A stretch of 15,591 bases of DNA, taken from NCBI GenBank assembly GCA_002471345.1, contig DKPS01000172.1:1-15591 (forward strand). The letters run 5' to 3'. The DNA comes from Saprospiraceae bacterium UBA7328. GTDB taxonomy: Bacteria > Bacteroidota > Bacteroidia > Chitinophagales > Saprospiraceae. The notes beneath the pieces are model-generated. The model was not told where the DNA came from. It did no database searches and saw nothing but the letters and a program-made list of their open reading frames with translations. Positions 6,592-14,542 of the stretch are shown piece after piece; the first letter of the stretch is position 1, and every line of letters begins with the position of its first letter. The position numbers and the translations under genes are program-made.

Positions 6592-8445
6592 ATGTCGAAG
6601 GATTCTATAGGACTGACTTTTAAACATTTTAAGGGAGATTTTTTTGGTGGTATTACTGCTGGTATTGTTGCATTACCTCTCGCACTAGCATTTGGTGTTA
6701 GTTCTGGGTTAGGACCTAGTGCCGGATTGTATGGCGCAATCTTTATAAGTTTTTTCGCAGCCCTTTTTGGAGGTACTAACACCCAAATTTCTGGCCCAAC
6801 TGCCCCTATGACAGCTGTGAGTATGATCGTAATTGCAGGCATAGTGGCTGCTTATGATGGAGAGGTGTCAAAAGCACTTCCTGCTATACTTACTGTTTTT
6901 CTTTTAGCAGGTTTAATGCAGATTGCTTTAGGGATGATTGGGTTAGGTAAATACATCAAATACATTCCCTATCCAGTAGTCTCAGGGTTTATGACTGCTA
7001 TTGGAGTAATCATAATTGTTACCCAGATATTGCCTTCTATCGGATACTATCCAAAAGAAGATGTGGAATATGTAAATCTTTTCAAACCTCAAGCTGAGGA
7101 AATCATACTTGACAATATATTAAAGGATGAAGCCGATGAAGGCTTATTAGTTTTGGAAGATTTCAAAGAGACAATAATTAGAGCAGAAGATATTACTCAA
7201 GCTCAAATTCTTAAAGAATCACAGACACTTGCAGCTAAAAATGCCTCCGGAGTGATTGGATCTTTGAAAGTATTACCCAAAGCATTGAGAAATATTAACT
7301 GGTTAGAATTAATACTAGCCTTGGGTACAATTATAATTATTTTTGGATTTAAACGCATAACTACCGCTGTTCCAAGTACTCTCGTGGCTTTATTTGTTAT
7401 GTCTTCTATTGCCATCTTTGCGGGACTAGATTATAGGCCTATAGAACAAATTCCAAGTGGATTGCCGCTCCCCCAATGGTCGATATTTACGGAATTCGAA
7501 CTTTCATCTATCTCCCCATATATATTCACGGCACTCACACTTGCAATGCTTGGAGCCATTGATTCATTGCTCACTTCAGTAGTGGCAGACAACATGACCA
7601 AAACGCAACATGAACCTAACAAAGAATTGGTGGGTCAAGGTATTGGGAATACAATAGCAGCAATATTTGGAGGAATTCCTGGTGCAGGAGCTACAATACG
7701 AACGGTAGTAAATATTAATGCTGGTGGTAAAACTCGTCTATCAGGAATGCTTGCTGGTGTTTTGTTACTTTTTATTTTATTGGTTTTGGGACCTGTTGCT
7801 TCTCAGATTCCGGCAGCAGTATTAGCTGGGATTTTGATTACTGTGGGTATCGGTGTAATGGATTACAAAGGACTGAAAGCAATGCCATCTATGCCAAGGC
7901 CAGAGGTCACTATCATGATAATTGTGCTAGTGCTATCTTCTGTTTGGAATCTTGTATATGCTGTGGGAATAGGTCTTGTGATTGCTTCTCTAATGTTCAT
8001 GAAAAAAATTGGAGACCTTACTGCAGAACAATCCCAAGTAACTTCTCTCAAAGCAGAGGAATCTTGGGCAGATGAGATAGATTTTCCAAAAAACCTGCAA
8101 GAGGAGGTTTTCATAAAGCATATTAATGGGCCGTTATTTTTTGGATCGACACAGGACTTTCAACAATTAGCCAGGCAAATCCCTGACACTTGTAGTACCG
8201 TCATAATTAGGATGGGAAAGGTGCCTTATATAGATCAGTCCGGCCTGTATGCAATTGAAGATGTTCTTCAGGATCTTATTAACTCTAATCAAAAAGTATT
8301 GTTGGTTAATATTCTAAGTCAACCAAAATATATGCTCGAAAGAATTGATATTATTCCAGACTTGGTTTTTGAGGATCATATTTTTAGCAGTTTCAAAGAA
8401 TGCCTAGTCTGGGTAAAGGATGAATATCCAAGTCCTACAGCCTAA
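6592..8445 (+). CDS. SulP-family anion transporter with STAS domain, BicA-like (candidate bicarbonate:Na+ symporter)
   Basis: This 617-residue inner-membrane SLC26/SulP transporter has multiple hydrophobic segments from residue 15 to about 470 and a C-terminal cytoplasmic STAS domain at about 503-612. Its core resembles cyanobacterial BicA more than typical sulfate permeases: SLLTSVVADNMTKTQH (325-340), NKELVGQG and GAGATIRTVVNINAGG. Residues matching, from memory, the BicA sodium/bicarbonate site are present (D324, T328, and G366-A367-T368). A large acidic hydrophilic insertion at about 152-232 lies between membrane segments where family members usually have a shorter loop. The STAS domain carries D548-Q-S-G551, like the phosphorylated loop of SpoIIAA. 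Bicarbonate is the favoured substrate because a gamma-CA-like gene precedes it, but sulfate or another anion cannot be excluded. The 114-base upstream gap could hold its own promoter. Confidence 0.92.
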   Translation: MSKDSIGLTFKHFKGDFFGGITAGIVALPLALAFGVSSGLGPSAGLYGAIFISFFAALFGGTNTQISGPTAPMTAVSMIVIAGIVAAYDGEVSKALPAILTVFLLAGLMQIALGMIGLGKYIKYIPYPVVSGFMTAIGVIIIVTQILPSIGYYPKEDVEYVNLFKPQAEEIILDNILKDEADEGLLVLEDFKETIIRAEDITQAQILKESQTLAAKNASGVIGSLKVLPKALRNINWLELILALGTIIIIFGFKRITTAVPSTLVALFVMSSIAIFAGLDYRPIEQIPSGLPLPQWSIFTEFELSSISPYIFTALTLAMLGAIDSLLTSVVADNMTKTQHEPNKELVGQGIGNTIAAIFGGIPGAGATIRTVVNINAGGKTRLSGMLAGVLLLFILLVLGPVASQIPAAVLAGILITVGIGVMDYKGLKAMPSMPRPEVTIMIIVLVLSSVWNLVYAVGIGLVIASLMFMKKIGDLTAEQSQVTSLKAEESWADEIDFPKNLQEEVFIKHINGPLFFGSTQDFQQLARQIPDTCSTVIIRMGKVPYIDQSGLYAIEDVLQDLINSNQKVLLVNILSQPKYMLERIDIIPDLVFEDHIFSSFKECLVWVKDEYPSPTA

Positions 8446-8453
8446 ATAGAAAA

Positions 8454-8481
8454 AGGCCATAATCACGTTTGATTATGGCCT
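8454..8481. terminator. Perfect 12-bp hairpin, bidirectional terminator between convergent genes
   Basis: AGGCCATAATCA (8454-8465) pairs perfectly with TGATTATGGCCT (8470-8481) around a 4-base loop. On the minus strand the stem runs directly into TTTT and further T-rich sequence, a good intrinsic terminator for the barrel gene ending at 8530. On the plus strand it starts 8 bases after the SulP stop but the following T content is weaker (TCTATTGTTG), so termination there may be less complete. Confidence 0.85.
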
Positions 8482-8529
8482 CTATTGTTGTATGAAAAAA
8501 ACTATTATATTTTTTCTCTTCTAAAAATC

Positions 8530-9549
8530 TTAGAAAGAATATACCGCTGCTAGAATGAATGATGAAAGAGAATCTCCTAGATCTGTATCCCCTAAATCAA
8601 ACTTTCCATCAGATAGTGAATCAATCCTGATTTCTGGAATGATGGTGAGGTTGTCTATCGTATAATTGGCAGAGATTGTAAAGCCAAAGACTTTCGACTC
8701 TGTTTCTGAACCTAGAATACTCCCAGTCTTATCTGTAAATGATTCTGCTCTCGCACCCAATTTGAAAGTTTCAGAAAGAGCTGCTTGAAGATATACGGCC
8801 ACACCACTGAACGTCTCATCTGCAATAGTTGTATTTAATCCTAAGTATATGGCATCCGTTATATCATATCCTGCTGTAAGGTCCAATTGATAAAAGCCCT
8901 CTTGAAAAATACCATTGGCATAAGCTGACCCTTTTCCAAAGTCATATCCCAATTGCAACCCGAATACATAATCTCCAGTCAGATTATAATCTGTAGCATC
9001 TGTAGGGTTCAGGATTGCTCCCATAATTGTAACGTCTCCTGCCGTAATATCCACCTTAAGGCCAGTATGTGAAAATGGGCCATAAGAAAACATATATGAA
9101 GTAGAGTAATTAAAATTGCTTGCCGGTGATATTACTTCATAACCTAAAAAGGTGTTGAAATTTCCCAATGTGAATTTCACATTTTCGCTTACGTTCCAAT
9201 AGGCATAAAGCTGATTTACAATATTGGCACTTCCTGTAGATAAGAATACTGCATCCTCTCCTCTAGGACCAAATACTAAATCTCCTACAACGCCTACTTT
9301 TTCTCCTTCCACGCCACCAATCAAATTAAACATACCTAGAGAAAACCCTGGTAAATTTGCAAATGAGGTGGCTGGTGCTGCGGAAGAGCCTAAAATAAAG
9401 GCTTCTGGGTCATTAGATGCATTGATATTTGCCCTGAAATAGGTGTCAGCAGAGCCTGATAAGGTAAACTTTGGCCCTTCCTGAGCTAATAGTGATGGAG
9501 TATACGCCAAAAGAACAGCTAATAAACAATGAGTTAAAAAATTTTTCAT
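8530..9549 (-). CDS. Outer-membrane beta-barrel protein, putative BBP2/OmpL-like porin
   Basis: The product is 339 residues from the ATG at 9549. An upstream TTG (9564) would add five residues before the signal peptide and is less likely. The signal peptide MKNFLTHCLLAVLLAYTPSLLA is followed by QEGPKFTLSGSADTYFRAN, the opening typical of the putative beta-barrel porin-2 (OmpL-like) family. The rest alternates hydrophobic and polar residues in many short amphipathic strands with Gly/Asn/Asp turns, and the chain ends in phenylalanine (AAVYSF), the usual signal for outer-membrane barrel assembly. It follows PII and amt on the same strand, suggesting a passage for ammonium or another nitrogen compound, but the 142-base gap containing a hairpin and an inverted repeat means it may be transcribed separately. 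The transported solute is not known. Confidence 0.82.
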   Translation of the reverse strand: MKNFLTHCLLAVLLAYTPSLLAQEGPKFTLSGSADTYFRANINASNDPEAFILGSSAAPATSFANLPGFSLGMFNLIGGVEGEKVGVVGDLVFGPRGEDAVFLSTGSANIVNQLYAYWNVSENVKFTLGNFNTFLGYEVISPASNFNYSTSYMFSYGPFSHTGLKVDITAGDVTIMGAILNPTDATDYNLTGDYVFGLQLGYDFGKGSAYANGIFQEGFYQLDLTAGYDITDAIYLGLNTTIADETFSGVAVYLQAALSETFKLGARAESFTDKTGSILGSETESKVFGFTISANYTIDNLTIIPEIRIDSLSDGKFDLGDTDLGDSLSSFILAAVYSF

Positions 9550-9577
9550 TTCTTTAATATTCAATTTTTAGAAAAAT

Positions 9578-9635
9578 GCACCTTAAAAGGTTGAACCTGA
9601 GTCTTCCAATTCACATGGTCAACCACCTTAGGTGC
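9578..9635. repeat. Imperfect inverted repeat in the leader/promoter region of the barrel gene
   Basis: The left arm, GCACC-TTAAAA-GGTTGA (9578-9594), and right arm, TCAACC-ACCTTA-GGTGC (9619-9635), match as reverse complements in their outer 5 and inner 6 bases, with a mismatched six-base centre and a 24-base spacer. The right arm contains a small palindrome of its own (CACCTTAGGTG, 9624-9634), and CACCTTA recurs as a direct repeat at 9579-9585. The left arm ends about 29 bases upstream of the ATG at 9549. It could be a regulator's operator or a structured mRNA leader. Function is unknown. Confidence 0.5.
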
Positions 9636-9654
9636 TGATTTAAATTTATTGTGT

Positions 9655-9678
9655 GTCCCCGACGTCAGAATCGGGGAC
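9655..9678. terminator. GC-rich hairpin after the ammonium transporter gene
   Basis: GTCCCCGA (9655-9662) and TCGGGGAC (9671-9678) form a perfect 8-bp, unusually GC-rich stem with an 8-base loop. It lies 13 bases past the amt stop on the minus strand. On that strand the stem is followed by ACACACAATAAATTT, not a T-run, so it may only partly terminate, may protect the mRNA 3' end, or may separate expression of amt from the downstream barrel gene. On the plus strand it is followed by TTTCTTCTTCT. Confidence 0.55.
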
Positions 9679-9691
9679 TTTCTTCTTCTAG

Positions 9692-10996
9692 TTATGAGTA
9701 AGCATTGAGTTCATGCTCCATAATATCTAGACCTTTTTCTTCTTCTTCTTCCGATACTCTCAACCCCATAGTCACCTTGATGATATAAAACAGAATAAAG
9801 GAGAAAATGAATGTAAATGCGCCAATGGCCAAAATACCCAGGAGCTGTGCTCCAAAGGATCCATAATTATCGGCGCAGTCTCCAAATATTGCAACTGCTA
9901 ATGTTCCCCAGATACCACATACAAGGTGTACAGAAGTAGCGCCAACTGGGTCATCCAGTTTAGCTTTATCAAAAGCTGTAACTGATATAGGAATGATCAC
10001 ACCAGCTATAAAACCGACGATTATAGCATCTGTTACACTCATTACATCAGCTCCTGCAGTAATACCGACTAGGCCACCAAGGATACCGTTAAGTACCATA
10101 GGCAAGTCATAATTTTTAAACATAATCAATGATGTGATAAAGGCTCCCATAGCACCTGCTGCTGCTGCTATAGATGTAGTAGTAAATACGAGTGATACAC
10201 CTCCTGGATCTGCACTTAATACTGATCCTCCATTAAACCCAAACCACCCGAACCATAATAAGAAAACACCAATTGCCGCAAGGGGCATGCTATGTCCCAT
10301 TATTGGTCTAATCCCCTTGGATGTATATTTCCCAGCTCTTGGCCCCAATAAGATAATTCCTGCTAATGCAGCCCATCCACCTACTGAGTGAACGACTGTA
10401 GACCCAGCAAAATCATAAAATCCTTTCTGATCCAACCATCCTGCTCCCCATTTCCATGCACCTGTGATAGGATATGAGATCGCTACGAATATCGTAGCAA
10501 ATACAAGGAATGATGGAAGTTTAATCCTTTCAGCTACTGCTCCAGAAACTATTGTTGCTCCCGTAGCTGCAAACATAGCTTGAAAAATGAAATCTGAGTA
10601 GTACGTATAATCAGCATATGCAGCAGTCATTCCCTCAGCTGTGGGCTCTAGACCTAGACTTGTAAATGCCCCTATACTGAACCACCCATTAAAATCTCCT
10701 GGATACATAAGGTCAAAGCCAATTAAACAATAGGTCAAAAGTCCTATGGCTATGATCATACAATTTTTGAAAAGAATATTTACAACGTTCTTTTTTCTTA
10801 CAAACCCTGCCTCTAGAGAAGCGAATCCTAAGTGCATTATGAATACCAATGCTGCAGATATGAAAATCCACATATTGTTTGTCATGAATTGCGCTAAGTC
10901 AGCTGACTCTTGAGCTGCTGTCGCTGCTGCTGTTGCAGCCTCTAATTTTGCCAAAACCTCTGGTGAGGTTTGATATAATATTTCTTGTTCTTGCAT
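9692..10996 (-). CDS. amt: Ammonium transporter of the Amt/Mep/Rh family
   Basis: This 434-residue inner-membrane channel moves ammonium into the cell. The hallmark residues of AmtB are present: twin pore histidines H203 (STVVHSVGG) and H357 (TSVHLVCG), the conserved aspartate D195 in YDFAGS, and gate phenylalanines in FQAMFAATG (F142) and WFGFNGGS (F254). About eleven hydrophobic segments span residue 41 to 410, ending in a short acidic cytoplasmic tail (VSEEEEEKGLDIMEHEL). The first roughly 38 residues are hydrophilic and Ala/Glu-rich, without a cleavable signal peptide, so they would sit in the periplasm. The gene begins 26 bases after the PII gene. That glnK-amtB order is the standard arrangement in which PII binds and closes the transporter when ammonium is abundant. 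Expression is expected to rise under nitrogen limitation, though no known promoter motif was found. Confidence 0.97.
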   Translation of the reverse strand: MQEQEILYQTSPEVLAKLEAATAAATAAQESADLAQFMTNNMWIFISAALVFIMHLGFASLEAGFVRKKNVVNILFKNCMIIAIGLLTYCLIGFDLMYPGDFNGWFSIGAFTSLGLEPTAEGMTAAYADYTYYSDFIFQAMFAATGATIVSGAVAERIKLPSFLVFATIFVAISYPITGAWKWGAGWLDQKGFYDFAGSTVVHSVGGWAALAGIILLGPRAGKYTSKGIRPIMGHSMPLAAIGVFLLWFGWFGFNGGSVLSADPGGVSLVFTTTSIAAAAGAMGAFITSLIMFKNYDLPMVLNGILGGLVGITAGADVMSVTDAIIVGFIAGVIIPISVTAFDKAKLDDPVGATSVHLVCGIWGTLAVAIFGDCADNYGSFGAQLLGILAIGAFTFIFSFILFYIIKVTMGLRVSEEEEEKGLDIMEHELNAYS

Positions 10997-11022
10997 TTCT
11001 TTACTTTTTTATGATTTTACCA

Positions 11023-11361
11023 TCAAAGGGCATCGTCGTCTTTTTCACCTGTTCTTACTCTTATAAAGGCATCTACTGGAGTAACAATGATTTTACCATC
11101 TCCAATTCTTCCCGTTTTGGCATTGATTGAAATTGTAGATATGACCTGATCTAATTTTTCCTCAGGCACAATAATTTCCAATTTGAGGCGAGGTATGTGT
11201 CCAGAATCATAATGAGACCCTCTATATGTAATCTCATCTCCTTTCTGTTTTCCATGACCACTTACTTCCAGAAAAGTAAAAAAGTTGATTCCTATTCCTT
11301 CTAGAGCCTCGGTTACGTCATCAAATTTTGATTTCCGAATAATGGCTTCTACTTTCTTCAT
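11023..11361 (-). CDS. glnK: Nitrogen regulatory protein PII (GlnB/GlnK family)
   Basis: At 112 residues this is exactly the canonical PII length. PII proteins form trimers that sense 2-oxoglutarate, ATP and ADP and control ammonium uptake and assimilation. The N-terminus (MKKVEAIIRKSKFDDVTEAL) is typical. The T-loop (about 36-55) keeps Y46 and Y51; Y51 is the uridylylation site in enteric bacteria. The ATP/2-oxoglutarate segment GRIGDGKI ends near K90, and the C-terminal signature IRVRTGE is present. As it lies 26 bases upstream of amt and is transcribed with it, GlnK is the better name than GlnB, but sequence alone does not separate the two. Whether Y51 is modified in this organism depends on a uridylyltransferase that is not in this window. 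Confidence 0.96.
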   Translation of the reverse strand: MKKVEAIIRKSKFDDVTEALEGIGINFFTFLEVSGHGKQKGDEITYRGSHYDSGHIPRLKLEIIVPEEKLDQVISTISINAKTGRIGDGKIIVTPVDAFIRVRTGEKDDDAL

Positions 11362-11378
11362 TTTGTCGGATTGTTAAT

Positions 11379-11386
11379 TATGTTTG
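11379..11386 (+). promoter_or_regulatory. Candidate -7 element (TATGTTTG) in the divergent PII/unknown-gene region
   Basis: The octamer matches the Bacteroidota -7 consensus TAnnTTTG exactly and points toward the gene at 11520, implying a 5' leader of about 125 bases. The upstream -33 element is poor: a TTTG at 11362-11365 is too close and a TTTC at 11353-11356 is slightly far. The surrounding gap (11362-11519) must also carry the PII promoter on the minus strand, which I could not place. Confidence 0.22.
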
Positions 11387-11519
11387 ATTGATTATCGGTG
11401 CAAGGTTAATTAGCATGACAAAAGAAAATTTTCCTAAAATGATCGTCTATGTTATCTTAAGAGAAGCGGAAAATTTTATACTGCATTGAATATCAATCAC
11501 ATATGAACTAATTTTTGTT

Positions 11520-13061
11520 ATGCCTATCTCCAATTACAACGAGCTTTTCGGTTTAGTAAAGTCGATGACAAAAGCAGAAAAGAGAAATTTCAACCTGTAT
11601 GCTAAAAGAATAGGTGGGGATGAGAACATGAAGTTTTTACAACTTTTTGATGTTATAGACAAACAAAAGCAGGAGAATGAAGAAGCTATATTTACAGGCC
11701 TTGAACACATAGGCAAACAGCAATTCTCTAACTTAAAAAGACATTTATATAAACAATTAGTTACAAGTCTTAGGCTTATTCATATCAGCAAAGACACTTC
11801 TATAGAAGTTAGAGAGCATATCGATTTTGCTAAAATCCTATATGGTAAGGGTCTATTTCACCAGAGTTTAAAAATATTAACAAGAGCAAAAAGAATTGCA
11901 GAAACTAGTGACCTTGACTTACTTATTCTTGAGATTTTAGAATTTCAAAAGCTTATAGAAGCTAGGCATATTACTCGTACTGGGGCGCTTAAAAATGTAG
12001 AATTAATAACAGAAGCAGAAAATCGGTTTACTAGTGTTCACTCCGAAGTCCGATTGTCAAATCTAAAAATTCTAATACATGGATGGTACATTAGGAATGG
12101 GCATATCCAAAGTGAGGAAGATTATGATACGGTAAAAGAGTTTTTTGAAAAGAACTTGCCCAATTATGATTTAGACAGCTTGAGTTTTCAAGAAAAAGTA
12201 TTCCTATATCAATCTTATGTATGGTATTACTACACTATTCTGGATTTCAAACAATGTTTTGAATATTCTATAAAATGGGTAGAACTCTTTAAAAAGAATG
12301 AACACTTCCAAAAATGGGACGTGGACTTGATGATGAGAGGTTATTTCTACATTCTCACAACTGCATACTATAATAGAGATAAGGCGTCTTTTGAAAAGTA
12401 TTTGGAAGAATTCGAAAAATTTAGAAAATCCAAATACCATACGTTCAATGAAAACTCTCGGATCTTCTCTTTTATTTATGTCCACAATGGAAGATTGACT
12501 CGTTTTGGGTTATCAGGAGAATTTGAGGACGGGCTAAAGGTTATACCTAAAACCTTAAGAAGAATAAAAAGATATGAGAACAAAATAGACCCACATCGAA
12601 TCATAGTTTTTTACTTCAAAATTGCTTGGATCTATCTAGCCGCAGGAAAAGCAGGAAAATCTGTTAATTATCTCAACAAGTTATTTCAAATTGAAATTGG
12701 CTTCCTACGTATAGACCTTCAGATTTATAGTCAGATACTTTTTCTCATGGCTCATTACGATTTAGAGAATTATGATCTAATGAAATATCTCATACAAAGG
12801 GCAGAAAGTAGTTTTGGCAAAATCAAGAACAGAAGTAAACTCCAGGAAGAAAGTATAAAATTCTTCAAGAAAATAAATCGAAAAGGTAAATCAGATCATA
12901 TTGATCTATTCATTGAATTTAGTAATGAGTTGCAATTACTTCAACGTGACCAATATGAGAAAAGAGCATTCCTTTATTTAGACATTTTTTCTTGGGTACA
13001 ATCCAAAGTATTGAGAAAAACAGTGTCGGAAGTAGTAAAATCTCAAATAAAAAATCATTGA
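11520..13061 (+). CDS. Conserved all-helical (TPR-like) protein of unknown function
   Basis: I do not know a function for this 513-residue protein. The N-terminal stretch LVKSMTKAEKRNFNLYAKR resembles, from memory, a group of uncharacterised Bacteroidota proteins sharing 'KS(L/M)(S/T)K(A/S)EKR.F'. The rest is rich in Lys, Glu, Leu, Phe and Tyr and is predicted entirely helical, with repeated aromatic/alanine spacing that suggests degenerate tetratricopeptide-type pairs, for example around KILTRAKRIAETSDLDLLI and FYFKIAWIYLAAGKAGKSV. No signal peptide, membrane segment or catalytic motif is visible, so a cytoplasmic scaffold or binding role is the most that can be inferred. It is divergent from the PII gene and converges on the gene ending at 13055 with a 7-base overlap of the two 3' ends. 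ATG at 11520 is the natural start. Confidence 0.85.
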   Translation: MPISNYNELFGLVKSMTKAEKRNFNLYAKRIGGDENMKFLQLFDVIDKQKQENEEAIFTGLEHIGKQQFSNLKRHLYKQLVTSLRLIHISKDTSIEVREHIDFAKILYGKGLFHQSLKILTRAKRIAETSDLDLLILEILEFQKLIEARHITRTGALKNVELITEAENRFTSVHSEVRLSNLKILIHGWYIRNGHIQSEEDYDTVKEFFEKNLPNYDLDSLSFQEKVFLYQSYVWYYYTILDFKQCFEYSIKWVELFKKNEHFQKWDVDLMMRGYFYILTTAYYNRDKASFEKYLEEFEKFRKSKYHTFNENSRIFSFIYVHNGRLTRFGLSGEFEDGLKVIPKTLRRIKRYENKIDPHRIIVFYFKIAWIYLAAGKAGKSVNYLNKLFQIEIGFLRIDLQIYSQILFLMAHYDLENYDLMKYLIQRAESSFGKIKNRSKLQEESIKFFKKINRKGKSDHIDLFIEFSNELQLLQRDQYEKRAFLYLDIFSWVQSKVLRKTVSEVVKSQIKNH

Positions 13062-14542
13062 TATTTTATCTCTACCATTTGAGAGTTTTCCAAGTCTGTT
13101 TGAAGACTTATTTCTTTCCTTACTCCATTTACAGTATAGGCCAGGGCGATTGTATTAGGAGGTCTATATCCAGTATTATCAGCATGAACCAGAATGTAGT
13201 TTTGTTGTCCCGGCTTGATATGGATAGTAACTGTCTTTGGCTCTTTCTCTAATGAGATATTTTTAAATTTCCACTCATCATTTACTTTGATTGATACCCT
13301 ATCACCATCTTTGATAAGATGATCATACAATTCTAAATCAAAGGAGTCAGCATTGACAAAGATTACTTCTTGATGGACCACAATGCCTCGAGTATAATTT
13401 ATAGGTGTAATTTCTTCCTTTTGTTTTGGTTGAGGAGGGTCTTCTTCCGGTGTAGTTGGTTGGGATATAACAACAGATTTAGGTGATGAATTAATAGGGT
13501 TTTCTTGTTTGTTTAACAATGCGATTAATTTATCGTCATTCAAGGTAGTAAGTTCTTCTTTCGGTAGTTTTCTAGGGTATAAAACTTTATAAAAATGTGG
13601 AACTTCAACCTCTTTTATCCATCCATTTTCTTGTGCAAGATCATTAAATTCATGAATAAATCCATTACCATACCTGTTGATAAGATTAAGCATTGTCACA
13701 TTGTGATAGTGGTAGAGGCTTCCATAGAGTTGGTATTCGATAGGAATTGCTTTATTCGAATTATAGTCTTTAATTGCTTTCACAAGCCTCGAAACGTTCG
13801 TGAGTATTCTCTTTCTTGATTGGGGGTCGCCGCTCAATGAAATTTTTTCTAGCTCTACCACCTTCTTTCCGATTTCAGCTACAAAAGACTTTTCAATTGG
13901 TGCTTCGTCACGTAGCTTTCCAACTTGGAGTTTAGATAGAGAATAAAATTCAAAGAACTTTTGAGTAAACGGGTTTTTACCTCTTTTCACCTGATATACA
14001 GATTGAAGGTGAATATCTATTGCTTGGTATACCTCAAAAAATCTATCGTATAAATCTACCACAGATTCTAGTTCTGTATAAACCTTTTGAAGGTTAGTAG
14101 ACTGTGTAAGATCACTGGTGTCCAAAATTTTTGCGATGGATATTCGCTTCATATTCAGAACACCTAGTAGCCTTTTCAATTCTGAAACATGCTGATTAAT
14201 GGTTTCAACATTACTTCCTAGATATGCACCTTCTCTTATTGCAGCCTCATAAAGCAAATAAGGGTTACTTTCTTCGTAAAACCATCCTTCGGGGTCTCTA
14301 AATATGTCCTCTGGAAGATCAGCGTTGCTATAGTTATTCAACTGATAATCAGGTAGATCTACATACTTATTAACAGTTTGATTATAAATTTCAAAAAGGC
14401 GATGAGCAATAAGAAGACCATGTATACTTTCATTCACAAAAGTGACATAGTTGTTTACTGCTCTTACTTCATTTTTGTCCTGAGCGTATATGGCCTGTAG
14501 ACCAAAAACGAAAAGAAACATTATGGCCTTAATTCGATTCAT
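13055..14542 (-). CDS. Exported protein of unknown function, helical body plus C-terminal beta domain
   Basis: This 495-residue protein has a clear signal peptide ([20 protein letters not shown], probable cut before Q21), so it is periplasmic or exported. Residues about 25-320 are predicted mostly helical with no known catalytic motif. A Pro/Gln/Glu-rich linker spans about 350-380 (PTTPEEDPPQPKQKEE). The C-terminal domain at about 388-495 is beta-rich: VIFVNADSFDLELYDHLIKD, DGDRVSIKVN, then ADNTGYRPPNTIALAY. I recognise this pattern from many Bacteroidota surface or periplasmic proteins, where it occurs as an accessory domain of unknown role. There is no lipobox and no T9SS tail. The ATG overlaps the stop of mnmG (TAATG at 14541-14544 read on the minus strand) and AGGAAG lies just upstream, so translation is probably coupled to mnmG. 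Confidence 0.85.
   Translation of the reverse strand: MNRIKAIMFLFVFGLQAIYAQDKNEVRAVNNYVTFVNESIHGLLIAHRLFEIYNQTVNKYVDLPDYQLNNYSNADLPEDIFRDPEGWFYEESNPYLLYEAAIREGAYLGSNVETINQHVSELKRLLGVLNMKRISIAKILDTSDLTQSTNLQKVYTELESVVDLYDRFFEVYQAIDIHLQSVYQVKRGKNPFTQKFFEFYSLSKLQVGKLRDEAPIEKSFVAEIGKKVVELEKISLSGDPQSRKRILTNVSRLVKAIKDYNSNKAIPIEYQLYGSLYHYHNVTMLNLINRYGNGFIHEFNDLAQENGWIKEVEVPHFYKVLYPRKLPKEELTTLNDDKLIALLNKQENPINSSPKSVVISQPTTPEEDPPQPKQKEEITPINYTRGIVVHQEVIFVNADSFDLELYDHLIKDGDRVSIKVNDEWKFKNISLEKEPKTVTIHIKPGQQNYILVHADNTGYRPPNTIALAYTVNGVRKEISLQTDLENSQMVEIKYQ

Noticed and set aside
11395..11425. Sigma-54-type promoter for the PII gene (TTGCA seen on the minus strand)
   Set aside because: The upstream -24 half (TGGCAC) is not present at the required spacing.
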